Origin: Pseudonocardia kunmingensis | GTDB lineage: Bacteria > Actinomycetota > Actinomycetes > Mycobacteriales > Pseudonocardiaceae | Direction: 5' to 3' | NCBI RefSeq assembly: GCF_006716445.1 | Contig: NZ_VFPA01000002.1 | Span: forward strand, 496,001-560,000 | Length of the DNA: 64,000 bases | Part shown: positions 8,484 through 16,493 of the stretch, in pieces | How the letters are laid out: the number at the start of each line of letters is the position of its first letter | How positions within the stretch are numbered: position 1 is the first letter of the stretch | Notes under the pieces: model-generated | What the model saw: only the letters and a program-made list of their open reading frames with translations | Told to the model about the DNA's origin: nothing | Databases searched by the model: none | Program-made: the position numbers and the translations under genes

Positions 8484-9053
8484 ATGCAGCAACCAGTTGC
8501 GGGCGGCGCTGGCGCGGGCAGCCTCGCCGTCGTGCGTGCTGTCCTCATCGCAGTGTCGGCGATCCTGCTCGTGACCGGTTGTTCCCCCACGTCGGCTGTC
8601 GTCGCGCGGGCCGAGCAGGCGGGTTGCCGTTCCGTCCTCGCCGAGTACCAGCGCGTCGCGACCCGGACTGTGCTGTCGTTGAGTGCGCGGGAGTGCCGCC
8701 GGGACGGTGAGGAGCTGCTGCCCGTCGGGGAGGCCCTCGATGTCCTGCAGCGGTCTGCGTGGCAGGCGCGCGCGGCGCCGTTCGACACGATCTACGCGAC
8801 TGTTTACCGGATCGCAGAGGCTCCTGATGATGTGCTCAGGGCATCGGCCATTGAAACGGACCGAGCTACGGCTACCTCCCGCTGGGGTTCACGGCCGGCC
8901 GATCTTGACAGTGAGTCCCGGAGGGCTGGACGTTCTGAGGTTCCTTGGGTGCTGCTCTTCGGCGCTGCAGCGGTCGGCTGGCTCGTTGTCCTGGCGACCG
9001 TCGTCAAGGCAGTGAGAGCCGGGCGCATCGAGATCGTCTACGTCATGCGCTGA
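8484..9053 (+). CDS. Lipoprotein-like protein with C-terminal membrane anchor
   Basis: Up to 189 residues. The N-terminus carries a signal segment with lipobox ILLVTGC; a GTG at 8532 would give a shorter leader and could be the true start, since neither start has a clear ribosome site. The middle holds two Cys residues (AGCRSVLAEY, SARECRRDGEE). The C-terminus has a second hydrophobic helix (VPWVLLFGAAAVGWLVVLAT) ending in a basic tail. Both ends would therefore be membrane-attached with the middle outside. No family is recognised. It follows the ArdC-like gene by 24 bases and may share its transcript. Confidence 0.55.
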   Translation: MQQPVAGGAGAGSLAVVRAVLIAVSAILLVTGCSPTSAVVARAEQAGCRSVLAEYQRVATRTVLSLSARECRRDGEELLPVGEALDVLQRSAWQARAAPFDTIYATVYRIAEAPDDVLRASAIETDRATATSRWGSRPADLDSESRRAGRSEVPWVLLFGAAAVGWLVVLATVVKAVRAGRIEIVYVMR

Positions 9054-9281
9054 TCGGCGGTGGATCCTGATCCTCGTTGCAAGGACCGCGATCTCAATCG
9101 CCAGGAGATCGGGCACCGCGTCACGGTCATCGGTTCCGATGAGCATTGCCTGAACGCCGACCAACATCGGGACGACGACGTCTGCGATCGCTACCCAATG
9201 CTCGCTGACTGACCGCGAGACGGCACGTTCATCCCGGTCGTCCCGCGGCCGATGCTCCGGGAGAGGGCACCGCTCACGCGT

Positions 9282-9551
9282 TCAGTCGAAGCGACGGTTC
9301 CCGGTCGCGCGATCGACTGCACCGACGACGGCCATGGCGCACGCGGCCACGTCGTGTGGCACATCCCGGTAGCCGCGCCCCACCGCCTCAACAAGCGCGG
9401 CGAGGCTGGTGCTGACGTCGCCGCGCCGGACGTCGACATGCATGTCATGCGAGGCCACCTGGCGGAGGACGTCGGCGGTCTCGGAGAGGGCCCGCGCGGC
9501 GGCGAGCGCTGCCGCGTCGCGGCGCTCGTCACCGTAGTACGGCGTACACAT
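9282..9551 (-). CDS. Hypothetical helical protein
   Basis: An 89-residue product beginning MCTPYYGDERRDAAAL, mostly alpha-helical (SETADVLRQVASHDMHVDVR). The codon use has the GC-rich third positions of real genes, whereas the upstream extension of the frame does not. A weak GGGAGC lies upstream of the ATG. It stands alone, facing the neighbouring plus-strand genes. No family is recognised; similar short proteins are common in actinobacterial conjugative elements. Confidence 0.45.
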   Translation of the reverse strand: MCTPYYGDERRDAAALAAARALSETADVLRQVASHDMHVDVRRGDVSTSLAALVEAVGRGYRDVPHDVAACAMAVVGAVDRATGNRRFD

Positions 9552-9813
9552 GCCCCATGCTCCCTGGGTTGAGGTGGCGGCCGAGCCCTTCCCCGGCTCG
9601 GCCGCGGACGGGAACTTACCCCGGACCGAACATGCGTTCGAGTCGCTGTGCACTATTTCACCCGGTTGCGGTCGGTCCGCGCGCCGTCCGGTCATGGCGA
9701 GGAGTGCGGCGTCGCGGCCTGGCGTAGCCAGCGGGCGACGAGCAGTAACAACCTCAACCCCTTCACCGAACAGCTTTTGCCGTCGGGGCCGAACGAGTCA
9801 AGGAGTCACGCCG

Positions 9814-10605
9814 ATGTCCGACATGCTCACTCCTGAGGAGCGGGCGGCCGCCGATGCCGCGGTGGCCCGCCTGCGTGCCGAGCGGGACGTCGCGGAGGCT
9901 GAGGCCCGCGGCCGCGCCGCGGGCGATCCGCACGGGATCGCGGACCAGTTCAGCCTCAGCTCTCCGCCGCCTGCGCGCAGGAAGAAGATGCGACGAAAGC
10001 TTCCGTGGGTCGTCGGTGGTAGCGTCGTCGCGCTGCTCGTGGTCATCGGCCTCGTGAACGGCAGCCAGAAGCCGACCGCGGCGGCCCCGACCCCGGCCGC
10101 GATCCCTTCGGCCGTGCCCGTTGCGCCGACCCTGCCCGCGGAGGAAGCGTCGGCAGAGGTCGGCCAGGCCGTCAGCAACGGCGGGATCACCCTCACAGTG
10201 ACTGGGGCACGCGTCGTCGAGTCGGTCGAGATGAACGAGTCCAACTTCCGTCCGGGCTCCGGCTACGAGACCTACACAGAGACCCGACCGCAGCAGGGCG
10301 CGAAGTTCGTGATGATCCAAACCCGGATCTTCAACAGCGGGAAAAGCAGCGTCGACCTGACGTGCAGCTGGCCGGTCGACGCGAAGCTGATCGACGCTCT
10401 CGACCGCGAGTTCGACCCGATCGACGACCTGTACAAGCTCAAGGGCAACCCCGAGTGCAACTACCAGCTCCAGCCCGGGTTCGAGGCCGAGATGACCTAC
10501 GTCCATCTCGTGCCCGAGGCGGCCACAATCACCGCATGGAGCTTCCGAGGCACCGCCGAGCTCGGGAGCACTGGGCCCGCCACCCTGGTGCGCGTTGAGG
10601 TATGA
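9814..10605 (+). CDS. Membrane-anchored DUF4352 protein
   Basis: A 263-residue protein. A basic, helical cytoplasmic N-terminus (about 1-65, with RRKKMRRK) precedes one transmembrane helix (LPWVVGGSVVALLVVIGLV), an Ala/Pro linker and an extracellular immunoglobulin-like domain (about 115-263) matching DUF4352: GGITLTVTGARVVESVE, FVMIQTRIFNSGKSSVDL and ATITAWSFRGTAEL. DUF4352 domains are telokin-like folds found on many Gram-positive surface proteins and on mobile elements; the ligand is unknown. The ATG has AAGGAG eleven bases upstream. Confidence 0.72.
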   Translation: MSDMLTPEERAAADAAVARLRAERDVAEAEARGRAAGDPHGIADQFSLSSPPPARRKKMRRKLPWVVGGSVVALLVVIGLVNGSQKPTAAAPTPAAIPSAVPVAPTLPAEEASAEVGQAVSNGGITLTVTGARVVESVEMNESNFRPGSGYETYTETRPQQGAKFVMIQTRIFNSGKSSVDLTCSWPVDAKLIDALDREFDPIDDLYKLKGNPECNYQLQPGFEAEMTYVHLVPEAATITAWSFRGTAELGSTGPATLVRVEV

Positions 10606-11274
10606 ACGACGAACCGCGCCCCCATACTGCCGTGATCGGCGTGCGGCGCTGTCGTGTTTAGGGAGCCGGGTCAGTGCCGGTCGGTCTCGCTCGACCGCGT
10701 AGTCGTACGGGGTCCGCCGGGAACACGCCTCGAGCACCTGCTGCGTGGCGCAGTCGCCCGCTGGGTTGACGCCCACGACCCGGGACGTCGACGGCGCCAG
10801 AACGTGGATGAGCGGGCACGCCGCAGCGGGCATTGAGGCTCGGTGCGCTGCGCGGCCTCCGCCGGCATGACGATCCGGCGGCCGATCAGGCCGTGGGAGC
10901 TGTCCAGGAGCAGGCACCGCACCCTCGCGACCGCCCGGTCGAGCCACCGCGCCGTCCTCGACATTGCCCGGCAGCAACCTGAGCTCGCGGCCTGGGCTCG
11001 GCGGCTGCAGCGCCGGTACGCACCCCCGGAGAGTGACCGCCTCGGGGCGCCGCGCGCCAAATGTGCGATCACACCGTGATTGAGGTGCTGGCGGAAAGAG
11101 ATCCCTGGTCGGCCAGTCGTATCGCATGCTCGGTGGCTTGCTCCGGCTGCACTGAATCGGGTCCGCTCGTGCAGGAAGCGCGCCGCCAGCTCTTCGTGCT
11201 CCTGTCCAGCACGAGGCGGCCGAAGACGCGTCGAGTTGCCGTTTTGTGGCGGGATCTTGTAATCATCCGCGAGG
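10606..11274. other. 670-base gap with no confident gene; possible minus-strand remnant
   Basis: Neither strand carries a gene I can defend. On the minus strand, 10835 down to about 10650 reads MPAAACPLIHVLAPST ... CATQQVLEACSRRTPYDYAV with good GC-rich third positions, but the frame has no stop before it runs antisense through the DUF4352 gene, so it may be a truncated remnant. A plus-strand 78-codon frame at 10843-11079 (internal start MTIRRPIRPWEL) is the other candidate. Confidence 0.3.
11236..11265 (+). promoter_or_regulatory. Candidate promoter of the HTH gene
   Basis: TTGCCG, an 18-base spacer and TAATCA precede the ATG at 11275 by only nine bases. A transcript starting 6-8 bases after the -10 box would be leaderless or nearly so, which is common in actinobacteria. 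The stretch is more AT-rich than its surroundings. Confidence 0.4.
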
Positions 11275-11763
11275 ATGGTGCACATGGTCGACAGCGTTGT
11301 CGCGACACCAGCGGCCCGTCGAGCAATGGCTCGTGAGCGTCAGAAGGATCTCTATGGCACTTCGTTGCGGAGCCTCGTCCACGGCCTCGCTGAGGACTAC
11401 GGGATCAGCCAGGCGCGCCTCGCACGCGTGCTCGGGATCAGCCCCGCGATGCTGTGTCAGCTGGTCTCGGGGGAGCGCATAAAGATCGGGGACCCGGTCG
11501 CGAGCGCTCGTCTGATGATCCTCGACCAGCGTCGTGCGCTCGTCCGCTGCCTGGACGATCGGCGAATCGAGGAGATCCTCGACGAGGTAGCTCGCATCCA
11601 TGACCCATGGCCTCGAGGTGGCCGAACGGGTTCCATGGCGATTGGCGACCTGCGTGAGATCGCCGGCGCGGAGCAGCTCGAGGAGGCGGCGGTCAAGCTG
11701 GACGACGACTTCCCTCGGCTCGCCGACTTCCTTCGACGAGTAGCTCGCGACCGGTCGGCGTGA
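11275..11763 (+). CDS. Helix-turn-helix (XRE-like) DNA-binding protein
   Basis: A 162-residue protein. Residues about 38-70 form a cro/C1-type helix-turn-helix (LAEDYGISQARLARVLGISP, AMLCQLVSGERIKIGDP), followed by a helical C-terminal half with REIAGAEQLEEAAVKLDDDF that may mediate dimerisation. The ATG at 11275 fits the nearby promoter; an ATG three codons later has a GAGG at nine bases and is the alternative. It may regulate the accessory genes of the element. It converges on the nuclease gene with a 70-base gap. Confidence 0.7.
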   Translation: MVHMVDSVVATPAARRAMARERQKDLYGTSLRSLVHGLAEDYGISQARLARVLGISPAMLCQLVSGERIKIGDPVASARLMILDQRRALVRCLDDRRIEEILDEVARIHDPWPRGGRTGSMAIGDLREIAGAEQLEEAAVKLDDDFPRLADFLRRVARDRSA

Positions 11764-11833
11764 AGTTCCGCGGCGACGTGAGCGGGCTGTTGTAGGGGAC
11801 TTGAGCGCCGGGGTCGGGCGGCGAACCGGCCGA

Positions 11834-13681
11834 TCAAGTCACGTCGACGCCGGCGGCGGCGGCCAGGCCGGCGAGGTCGTGATCGAGCCTGCTGGGTTCT
11901 GGCTGGAGCACCCAGCCGTGCTCGACGCGGTGCATGGCGCCGAGTTGGAGCAGCCCGGTCGGTCCCGGGGTGGGGAGCTGGAGGCGACCGATCGGACGGC
12001 CGCTGTCGAGATCGAGGGCGTCGAGGACAGGCGACTGTGCGTGGTTGGCCGGTAGTTGCGCGACGAGCAGGATCTCGGTGACGTCGTCGGGCACGTTGGC
12101 CGGCATGACGTGGAGAGCGGTCGGCGCCCCGGTGTCGTCGGAGGCCAGCGTGATGGCGTTGCTCGGATGGTCGGGTTGGCCGTAGAAGACCATGTCGGAG
12201 TCGGATCGGACAACACCCCGGTCGCTGAGCAGGAACGCGATGGGATCGATCTCGGCATCGGTTCCCTCCGCGGCCTGGAGCACCAGTCGCAGGTGCTGCA
12301 ATCCGTCGAGCGGCACGAGCTCACCCGCGGGCAGCTGGCGGCGTGTGGCTTTCCCGGCAACCGAAGGCTCCGACACGGTCTCGTCGTCCTCTGACGGAAG
12401 CTGCGGCGAGGTCTCGGGCGGTAGTGGAGCGAAGGTGGCGGACGCGCCGCTGGCGCGCCACTCGAGGGCCTCGACGGTCTCGGTGAACTCGAGCAGATGG
12501 CTTCCGGCGGTGTCGACGAGCAGGCCGCGGACCTCGGCGGGGGTGGTTCGGAAGAACTCGCGGTGCTGGTTGACTTTGTTGACCCGCTGTTCGGCGAGGG
12601 CTGCGTGCAGGCGGCCTTCGAGGCCGACGGCGTCGTCGCTGAAGACGAGGGCGTGGACGTCGAAGCGGAAGGGCACCGATGCGTCGCCCAGTTCCCGGAC
12701 GCGGTCCATCGGCTCGAGCCGGCGAGTCATGCCGATCTTGACGACCTGTTCACCGAAGGAGCCGATGTTGCTGATGACGTAGACGTAGCCGGCGCGGGTG
12801 TTGGCGGCCCGTGCGTCCACGGTCGCGATGTCCGCTCCGAGCTTGTCCAGGTGGGCGCGGATCTCGGCGAGCGCGGACGGGTCCGCGGCGCGTTGTGTGA
12901 TCAGGCGCTGGTACGCGCTGGAGTAGTGGGCCTGTTCCTTGAGCAGCTTCTGCTTCTCCCGCTCGAACTCGCGGCGGGCACGTTCCTCTTCGCGAGCCGC
13001 TTCCTTCTGAGCCCGGATGAGCTCGCGCTCGGTCTCCACCTTGGCGAGGTAGTCGGCTGTCAGTTCGATCTCGTAGATGCGCAGGCGATGGTAGCGCTCG
13101 GCGATCTCGATGCTCATGGTCCGGCCGAGCTTGGCGATCGTCGCCCGGGTCTTGTCCAGGCGTCGAAGTGTGTTGCCGAGGGTGTGCGGCTTGACTGTAC
13201 GCACGCAGTTGTCGGCGTCCGCGTTGTATGCGCGCAGCATGAGCGTCGAGAAGTCCTTGACCATCTTGGCGCCTTGCGGGCGGGAGCCGTTGACGGACCA
13301 GTCGACGCGGCCCGTGACTGCTCTGCGCGCTGTAACTTCGATCTTGATGTCCGCCTTCAGATGTGTGAGCTGCTCCTTGTAGGCGACTGCTGTGTCGAGG
13401 GGGTGCACGTAGTCATAGACGCCGGCGGCCTGGAGCAGCGCATCGGCTCTCGTCTCGATCACCTCGGACTGTAGTCCGGCGAGTTCCAGCTGCACTTCCC
13501 CCAGCCGGATCCGCGCCGCGTGTTCTTCCCCAAGAACGCGCGCCAGTTGCTGCTCGGCTGCTTGTCGGCGCTGTGCACGCTGCCACTCGTCGAGCGCCCC
13601 GGCCTCGGCGAGCGCGGTGCGCGCGCGAGCGAGCTCGACCTCCAGTTCCTCGACTCGCCGTCGCCCGCCGAACAGCGCCAC
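11834..13681 (-). CDS. DUF4041 / GIY-YIG nuclease / TerD-domain fusion, candidate phage-defence protein
   Basis: A 615-residue protein of three parts. The N-terminus is coiled-coil (about 5-75), then a DUF4041 domain (about 85-250: VYDYVHPLDTAVAYKEQL, MVKDFSTLMLRAYNADAD, NCVRTVKPHTLGNTLRRL), then a second coiled coil. Residues about 297-385 are a T5orf172/Mug113-type GIY-YIG nuclease: GYVYVISNIGSFGEQ, VKIGMTRRLEPMDRVRELG, a candidate catalytic Glu in GLEGRLHAAL, and NQHREFF. The last 165 residues match TerD: IDPIAFLLSDRGVVRSDSDM, VFYGQPDHPSNAI, and the ending GWVLQPE ... DHDLAGLAAAAGVDV. DUF4041 with this nuclease is the core of the described membrane-linked anti-phage nuclease SNIPE; here no transmembrane segment is seen and a TerD domain is added. 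GTG start. Confidence 0.85.
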   Translation of the reverse strand: MALFGGRRRVEELEVELARARTALAEAGALDEWQRAQRRQAAEQQLARVLGEEHAARIRLGEVQLELAGLQSEVIETRADALLQAAGVYDYVHPLDTAVAYKEQLTHLKADIKIEVTARRAVTGRVDWSVNGSRPQGAKMVKDFSTLMLRAYNADADNCVRTVKPHTLGNTLRRLDKTRATIAKLGRTMSIEIAERYHRLRIYEIELTADYLAKVETERELIRAQKEAAREEERARREFEREKQKLLKEQAHYSSAYQRLITQRAADPSALAEIRAHLDKLGADIATVDARAANTRAGYVYVISNIGSFGEQVVKIGMTRRLEPMDRVRELGDASVPFRFDVHALVFSDDAVGLEGRLHAALAEQRVNKVNQHREFFRTTPAEVRGLLVDTAGSHLLEFTETVEALEWRASGASATFAPLPPETSPQLPSEDDETVSEPSVAGKATRRQLPAGELVPLDGLQHLRLVLQAAEGTDAEIDPIAFLLSDRGVVRSDSDMVFYGQPDHPSNAITLASDDTGAPTALHVMPANVPDDVTEILLVAQLPANHAQSPVLDALDLDSGRPIGRLQLPTPGPTGLLQLGAMHRVEHGWVLQPEPSRLDHDLAGLAAAAGVDVT

Positions 13682-14043
13682 CTGGGCCTCCTCACGTCCT
13701 GCCTCGTCATGCGGCCGACTGAGAGCGCCGCCGCTGCCGTGGTGATCGTGATGAGGAGCGCGAACGTTGCAGGGTGAGGAGTTGCGGAGTCGTTACTGAC
13801 GGTGCCGCCAGCGCCGCGGGATTGGCTACGAGCGCCTCGGTGGCTGTGTCGGGCGCTGGAGCCGGGACCACCAGCTTGGCGGCCAACGCACAAGTCGCCG
13901 CCGGCGGTGTGACTCGTAGGACCTCTTTGAGACGGGTGTTTGCAGGTCGACAGGAGGGCCAGCTGCTTGCATCGGGCGGGCCGAAAGCCGCTACAACGCG
14001 TCCGCAGGTAGGTGCACCCTCGCTCAGATCACGAGCGCAACCG
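13682..14043. other. Gap upstream of the nuclease gene, no gene seen
   Basis: A 362-base region between two minus-strand genes. A hydrophobic minus-strand reading (PATFALLITITTAAAAL, near 13710-13760) exists but in a different frame from the nuclease, without a ribosome site. I see no clear promoter box; the nuclease promoter must lie here if the gene is transcribed alone. Confidence 0.4.
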
Positions 14044-14238
14044 TTAGCTCTCGCCGCGCTCTCTCAACTCGCGGAGCTGGCGGCGGATGTCCTCGAGATC
14101 CCACCGGTGATGCCCGGTCGGCAAGGTCAACGTCGGCGTGAGCAGCCCTCGCCGCGCGTAGGTGGCGAGGGTGCGCCGGTCGATGCCGAGGTGCTCTGCC
14201 GCCTGAGCGGTGGTCAGGAGCTTCGCAGGGGCCGGCAC
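14044..14238 (-). CDS. MerR-like/excisionase-type DNA-binding protein
   Basis: A 64-residue protein with a GTG start. Residues 8-50 form a winged helix-turn-helix of the MerR/BldC/excisionase type: LTTAQAAEHLGIDRRTLATY, ARRGLLTPTLTLPTGHHRW, DLEDIRRQLREL. The TGHHRW wing is typical of this group. Such short proteins act as excisionases or as transcription factors of integrative elements. No integrase is next to it, so regulation of the divergently oriented small genes, or of the nuclease downstream on the same strand, is the simpler guess. Confidence 0.72.
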   Translation of the reverse strand: MPAPAKLLTTAQAAEHLGIDRRTLATYARRGLLTPTLTLPTGHHRWDLEDIRRQLRELRERGES

Positions 14239-14391
14239 CCCCCGAACATAGGTGCGGCGCCCACGTCAGACCGTGTGCGTTTAGCCACTATAGCCATCCA
14301 CGCCGATGTGGTCGATATGGTCGTGAAGGTCGGGTTGGTCAGTTGTCCGGTTCTGGGTCTATGCTGAGGCGCGACCCCCTAGACAGAGGGC

Positions 14392-14427
14392 GGCCCCGAC
14401 TGGGTGCTGGTACACCCGGCCGGGGCC
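14392..14427. promoter_or_regulatory. Stable GC hairpin ahead of two small genes
   Basis: GGCCCCG and GGGTG pair with CACCC and CGGGGCC around a CTGGTA loop, giving 7+5 base pairs with a small internal bulge. It lies between the divergent HTH gene and the small plus-strand gene at 14462. There is no T-run after it, so it may be an attenuator, an mRNA-stabilising stem or a terminator of upstream transcription. Confidence 0.45.
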
Positions 14428-14461
14428 TTGATCCGACCTGAGGTTAGGCAGGTGCGGACCC

Positions 14462-14674
14462 GTGGCTGACCGTACAGAAGATCTCGGCGTGATTGCGGTA
14501 CTGGCGTCCATGCCCGACGTGGTCATGCGGCTGTTGAAGGAGCACGAGCCGGATGGTTCCGGTCGGTGCCGTGGATGTGGGATGCCCGGCACCGGCACCC
14601 CTCACATCGCATCGCCGTGTGGGTTGCGGTCCGTTGCGGAGGCGGCTCGCCGGCTTCGCGCTGACCGCCGCTGA
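14462..14674 (+). CDS. Small CxxC protein of conjugative elements
   Basis: A 70-residue protein with a GTG start, beginning MADRTEDLGVIAVLASMPDV and containing CRGCGMPGTGTPH followed by a single Cys in SPCGLRSVAEAARRL. The pattern suggests a small zinc-binding or helical adaptor protein. Similar short proteins occur beside DUF4913 and cell-wall hydrolase genes in actinobacterial elements, from memory of the families. The function is unknown. Confidence 0.55.
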   Translation: MADRTEDLGVIAVLASMPDVVMRLLKEHEPDGSGRCRGCGMPGTGTPHIASPCGLRSVAEAARRLRADRR

Positions 14675-14676
14675 CC

Positions 14677-14841
14677 GTGCTCGTGATCATCGTCGGCGTG
14701 GGCGCGGCAGCTTTCGTTGTCGGCGCGTTGGCGGGCTACTTGCTGTGTCGTTCGGTCCGCATGCCGCGTCGGTCGTGGGCCGAGCTGCGCGTGCATGGCG
14801 ACCCGTTGGACCGTCGTCGAGGGCGACACCGCGAGCGATAA
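14677..14841 (+). CDS. Very small single-span membrane protein
   Basis: A 54-residue protein (GTG start two bases after the previous stop). One transmembrane helix at the N-terminus (LVIIVGVGAAAFVVGALAGY) is followed by a strongly basic cytoplasmic tail (CRSVRMPRRSWAELRVHGD, then RRRGRHRER). The tight spacing implies co-translation with the CxxC protein. It converges on the cell-wall hydrolase gene with 15 bases between. The function is unknown. Confidence 0.5.
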   Translation: MLVIIVGVGAAAFVVGALAGYLLCRSVRMPRRSWAELRVHGDPLDRRRGRHRER

Positions 14842-14856
14842 CGGCCTCGCCCTGCG

Positions 14857-15993
14857 CTATCCGCGCACGCTCAGGTGTACGTGGTCGTAGTGCCCGCCCG
14901 TCGCGTCGTTGGTGTCGTAGATGCCCCCGCCGGTGTACGGCCGGCCCCAGCCGTCGGCGTCCGGAGACGACGGAGACCATATGCGGCCCTGCCAGATGAT
15001 GTAGCGGACCTGCAGGGCAGTGGCGTGCGTCCGCAGCCAGCCGGCGATGCGCCAGCCGTTGGCGAGCTCGGCTCCTTCCGGGAAGACGCCGGCTTGGCCG
15101 GGGAAGAAGTCGCAGGCGCGGCCCCGGGGGTGGTCGCTGGACGGGTTCCACGCGTGCGCGTCCCAGCAGGTGAAGGACCGGATCGGGGCACCGGCGCCGG
15201 GAGCGCCGAAGGCGTGGAGGAGCTGCTCGAGCGCGTGGCGGGTGGCGGGGGTCAGGCACCCGGTGCTGCTGGGGTCGGGCGCGGTGCAGCCGTTCGTGGT
15301 GCCAGTGAACGGTGTCGGTGTGGGGAGGCCGTCGAGCACGACGGGCACGGGGGTTGCTGCAAGTTGCTGGGCCTGTATCCGGACGCGATCGATGTAGCTG
15401 GTGATGGTCTCGGCACAGCCGCTGTCGCACCCGGCCTCCCCGGCGGTCGGGATTCCGCTCGCGGAGCCGGTGACGCGGCTGCAGCCGGCGATATGGCAGA
15501 CCAGAAGCGCATCGAGAGGATCGACGGGCTTGCCGGAGTCCGCGAGGTGGGTGCGGACCAGCTGCAGGTTCGCACACAGCCATGGCACCGCGATCTCGAG
15601 GTGCCGCACGGGGTGGAAGACGTCGGCCTCGGCCGGTGGCGGGGCGGTGTCCCACGAGGCGCCGCCCGCGCTGATCCAGGTCGGTTCCTGGAACTGGTAG
15701 AGACCCGCGGCTCGCCCCTGCGGGTTGTAGGCGTGTGGATTCCAACCGGACTCGGCGTTGATGTGCGCGGCGGCGAACGGCAACGGCAGTTCGGGGCAGC
15801 GAGCGTTGAGGACACGTTCGAGCTCGGGTATCAGGCGCGCGGCTCCTGCTGGCAGGGCACTGGTGTTGGCCGTCGTCTCGCTGGGTTGCGTGACTGCGAC
15901 CCCGCCGATGAGGAGCCCCACGATGAGCACCGGAGCGATCATCAACGCGACGAGGCCGGTCCCGAGGATTCCGAGGCGCCCGGGCGAGGTCAC
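14857..15993 (-). CDS. Conjugation-associated cell-wall hydrolase (SLT-like domain plus C-terminal domain)
   Basis: A 378-residue exported protein: one N-terminal membrane segment (LGILGTGLVALMIAPVLIVGL), a lytic-transglycosylase-like domain (about 50-200) with the catalytic Glu in HINAESGWNPHAYNPQGRA and AGLYQFQEPTW, then a C-terminal domain (about 240-378) with SSDHPRGRACDFFPG and GHYDHVHLSVRG, a His/Asp pattern of D,D-peptidase-like or ARB_07466-type domains. It would open peptidoglycan for the transfer apparatus. The GTG start overlaps the DUF4913 stop by four bases; it is the last gene of the type IV operon. Confidence 0.78.
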   Translation of the reverse strand: MTSPGRLGILGTGLVALMIAPVLIVGLLIGGVAVTQPSETTANTSALPAGAARLIPELERVLNARCPELPLPFAAAHINAESGWNPHAYNPQGRAAGLYQFQEPTWISAGGASWDTAPPPAEADVFHPVRHLEIAVPWLCANLQLVRTHLADSGKPVDPLDALLVCHIAGCSRVTGSASGIPTAGEAGCDSGCAETITSYIDRVRIQAQQLAATPVPVVLDGLPTPTPFTGTTNGCTAPDPSSTGCLTPATRHALEQLLHAFGAPGAGAPIRSFTCWDAHAWNPSSDHPRGRACDFFPGQAGVFPEGAELANGWRIAGWLRTHATALQVRYIIWQGRIWSPSSPDADGWGRPYTGGGIYDTNDATGGHYDHVHLSVRG

Positions 15994-16493
15994 GTCGGGT
16001 TGGTGGTGGGCAGTGTCGGTAGCGGGGTGTGGGGGTTGAGCGTGCGGTAGCGCTCGTTGTGGCTGCAGTCGGCGAACGGGCCGAGCGGATTGAGCAGTTC
16101 GCGGAGGCAGGGGTCGAGGTGGTCGCGGATCCAGAGTGAGAGGGCGACGCCGGGCTCGGCGGCCAGTTCGGTCCAGGCGCGGTGCAGGGCTTCGAAGCGC
16201 AGAACCGCCTCGGGGTGCTCCCACCAGACGGGACACCACTTCAGCTCGCCGCGGAGCGGTCGGGCGATCACGTTGGCCACGCTGCGGTGGACCCACTCGA
16301 TGAGGGCTCGCTCGTCCAGCGAGTCGGGCGTTGGGTCGGAGTCATCGTCGGGATCCGTTGGCGGATGGAGGTCGAGCTCGACGTCGCCGTTGATCAGGTC
16401 GTCGAGCAGGTCGGACTGGTGCGCGCGCCAGGCTTCGAGAGCGTCGACGCGGGCGAGGAGTTCGGCCAGAGTCCGTGCGACGTCGTTGCTCAC
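15990..16493 (-). CDS. DUF4913 protein
   Basis: A 167-residue protein. The N-terminus is helical (RTLAELLARVDALEAWRAHQ), with an acidic Pro/Asp linker. The C-terminal DUF4913 domain shows ELKWCPVWWEHPEAVLRFEA, HRAWTELAAEPGVAL and RDHLDPCLRELLNPLGPFADC. The family is found almost only in actinobacterial conjugative loci, between the coupling protein and the cell-wall hydrolase, as here; its role is unknown. The GTG start has GGAGG seven bases upstream and overlaps the TraG-like stop. Confidence 0.8.
   Translation of the reverse strand: MSNDVARTLAELLARVDALEAWRAHQSDLLDDLINGDVELDLHPPTDPDDDSDPTPDSLDERALIEWVHRSVANVIARPLRGELKWCPVWWEHPEAVLRFEALHRAWTELAAEPGVALSLWIRDHLDPCLRELLNPLGPFADCSHNERYRTLNPHTPLPTLPTTNPT

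Noticed and set aside
13690..13790. Hydrophobic segment that could be an N-terminal membrane helix of the nuclease
   Set aside because: It is in another frame from the nuclease, has no ribosome site, and the nuclease start FGGRRRVEELEVE already looks like a complete family N-terminus. Joining it would need a frameshift.
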